Below are positions 23,487 to 23,533 of a stretch of DNA of 23,533 nt, one piece after another. A model generated the notes under the pieces. It ran no database searches, had not been told where the DNA came from, and was given only the letters and a program-made list of their open reading frames with translations. Source of the stretch: Ruminococcaceae bacterium UBA5450 (lineage in GTDB: Bacteria; Bacillota; Clostridia; Oscillospirales; Acutalibacteraceae); NCBI GenBank assembly GCA_002424295.1, contig DIQY01000048.1, positions 367-23,899 on the forward strand, read 5' to 3'. The position numbers and the translations under genes were made by a program. Numbering within the stretch: the stretch's first letter is position 1; each line of letters begins with the position of its first letter.

Positions 23487-23533
23487 ATGTCAACAAAATG
23501 TATTCCCGAATTATTTGGAAAACTGGTGTTCAA
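23487..23533 (+). CDS. glnN: Glutamine synthetase type III, N-terminus only
   Basis: Only 15 codons are visible, reading MSTKCIPELFGKLVF. The pattern PELFGxxVF right after the start is typical of clostridial type III glutamine synthetases (GlnN), large dodecameric enzymes that make glutamine from glutamate and ammonia in the cytoplasm. AGGAGG at 23473-23478 sits eight bases upstream of the ATG. It is divergent from the glutamate synthase operon, which supports the nitrogen-assimilation assignment. The long leader with an early hairpin suggests control by premature termination. The identification rests on a short stretch and context. Confidence 0.72.
   Translation, partial: MSTKCIPELFGKLVF

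Overview
The window looks like chromosomal DNA from a low-GC, anaerobic Gram-positive bacterium of the Clostridia. An Oscillospirales-like gut or fermenter lineage is my guess. The reasons are strong AGGAGG ribosome-binding sites, TTGACA/TATAAT-type promoters, a clostridial split glutamate synthase, a type III glutamine synthetase beginning, an ANTAR regulator and a giant YDG/MBG-repeat surface protein. No rRNA, tRNA, CRISPR array, phage gene or insertion sequence is visible.

Layout. (1) 1-1460, minus strand: a SmtB/CadC-type ArsR repressor followed by a P1B heavy-metal ATPase that runs off the left edge, with a promoter and overlapping inverted-repeat operator. (2) 1471-2085: a nitroreductase with its terminator. 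(3) 2181-3614, plus strand: a gamma-carbonic-anhydrase-like protein and a DUF1445 (YcsI-type) protein, ending in a terminator shared with the converging operon. (4) 7348-3630, minus strand: the 5-oxoprolinase operon pxpA, an NRAMP-like transporter without the usual metal motifs, pxpB and pxpC. (5) 9557-7621, minus strand: a divergent type I glutamine synthetase followed by an ANTAR response regulator. (6) 11011-9761: a SARP-type regulator with a degenerate GGDEF-like C-terminus. (7) 19245-11221: a 2674-residue secreted, membrane-anchored repeat protein. Its promoter carries a perfect 11-bp tandem repeat placed as SARP operators usually are. (8) 23010-19690: an archaeal-type split glutamate synthase (amidotransferase, ferredoxin/FMN synthase and GXGXG parts). 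The amidotransferase is intact, but the rest is broken by at least four single-base indels. (9) 23306-23533, plus strand: a strong promoter, an immediate terminator-like hairpin, and the first 15 codons of a type III glutamine synthetase.

How the genes fit together. Most of the window concerns glutamate, glutamine and their cyclised product. Two glutamine synthetases and a glutamate synthase form a GS/GOGAT set. PxpABC recycles 5-oxoproline to glutamate, and DUF1445 is related to one domain of D-glutamate cyclase, which makes 5-oxoproline. The ANTAR protein is a plausible RNA-binding antiterminator for nitrogen genes, and the glnN leader carries a candidate attenuator. The SARP and giant surface protein form a separate two-gene module. 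The most notable points are the SARP-like operator at the giant gene, the indel cluster confined to the glutamate synthase operon, the atypical NRAMP-like carrier and the attenuator-like glnN leader.
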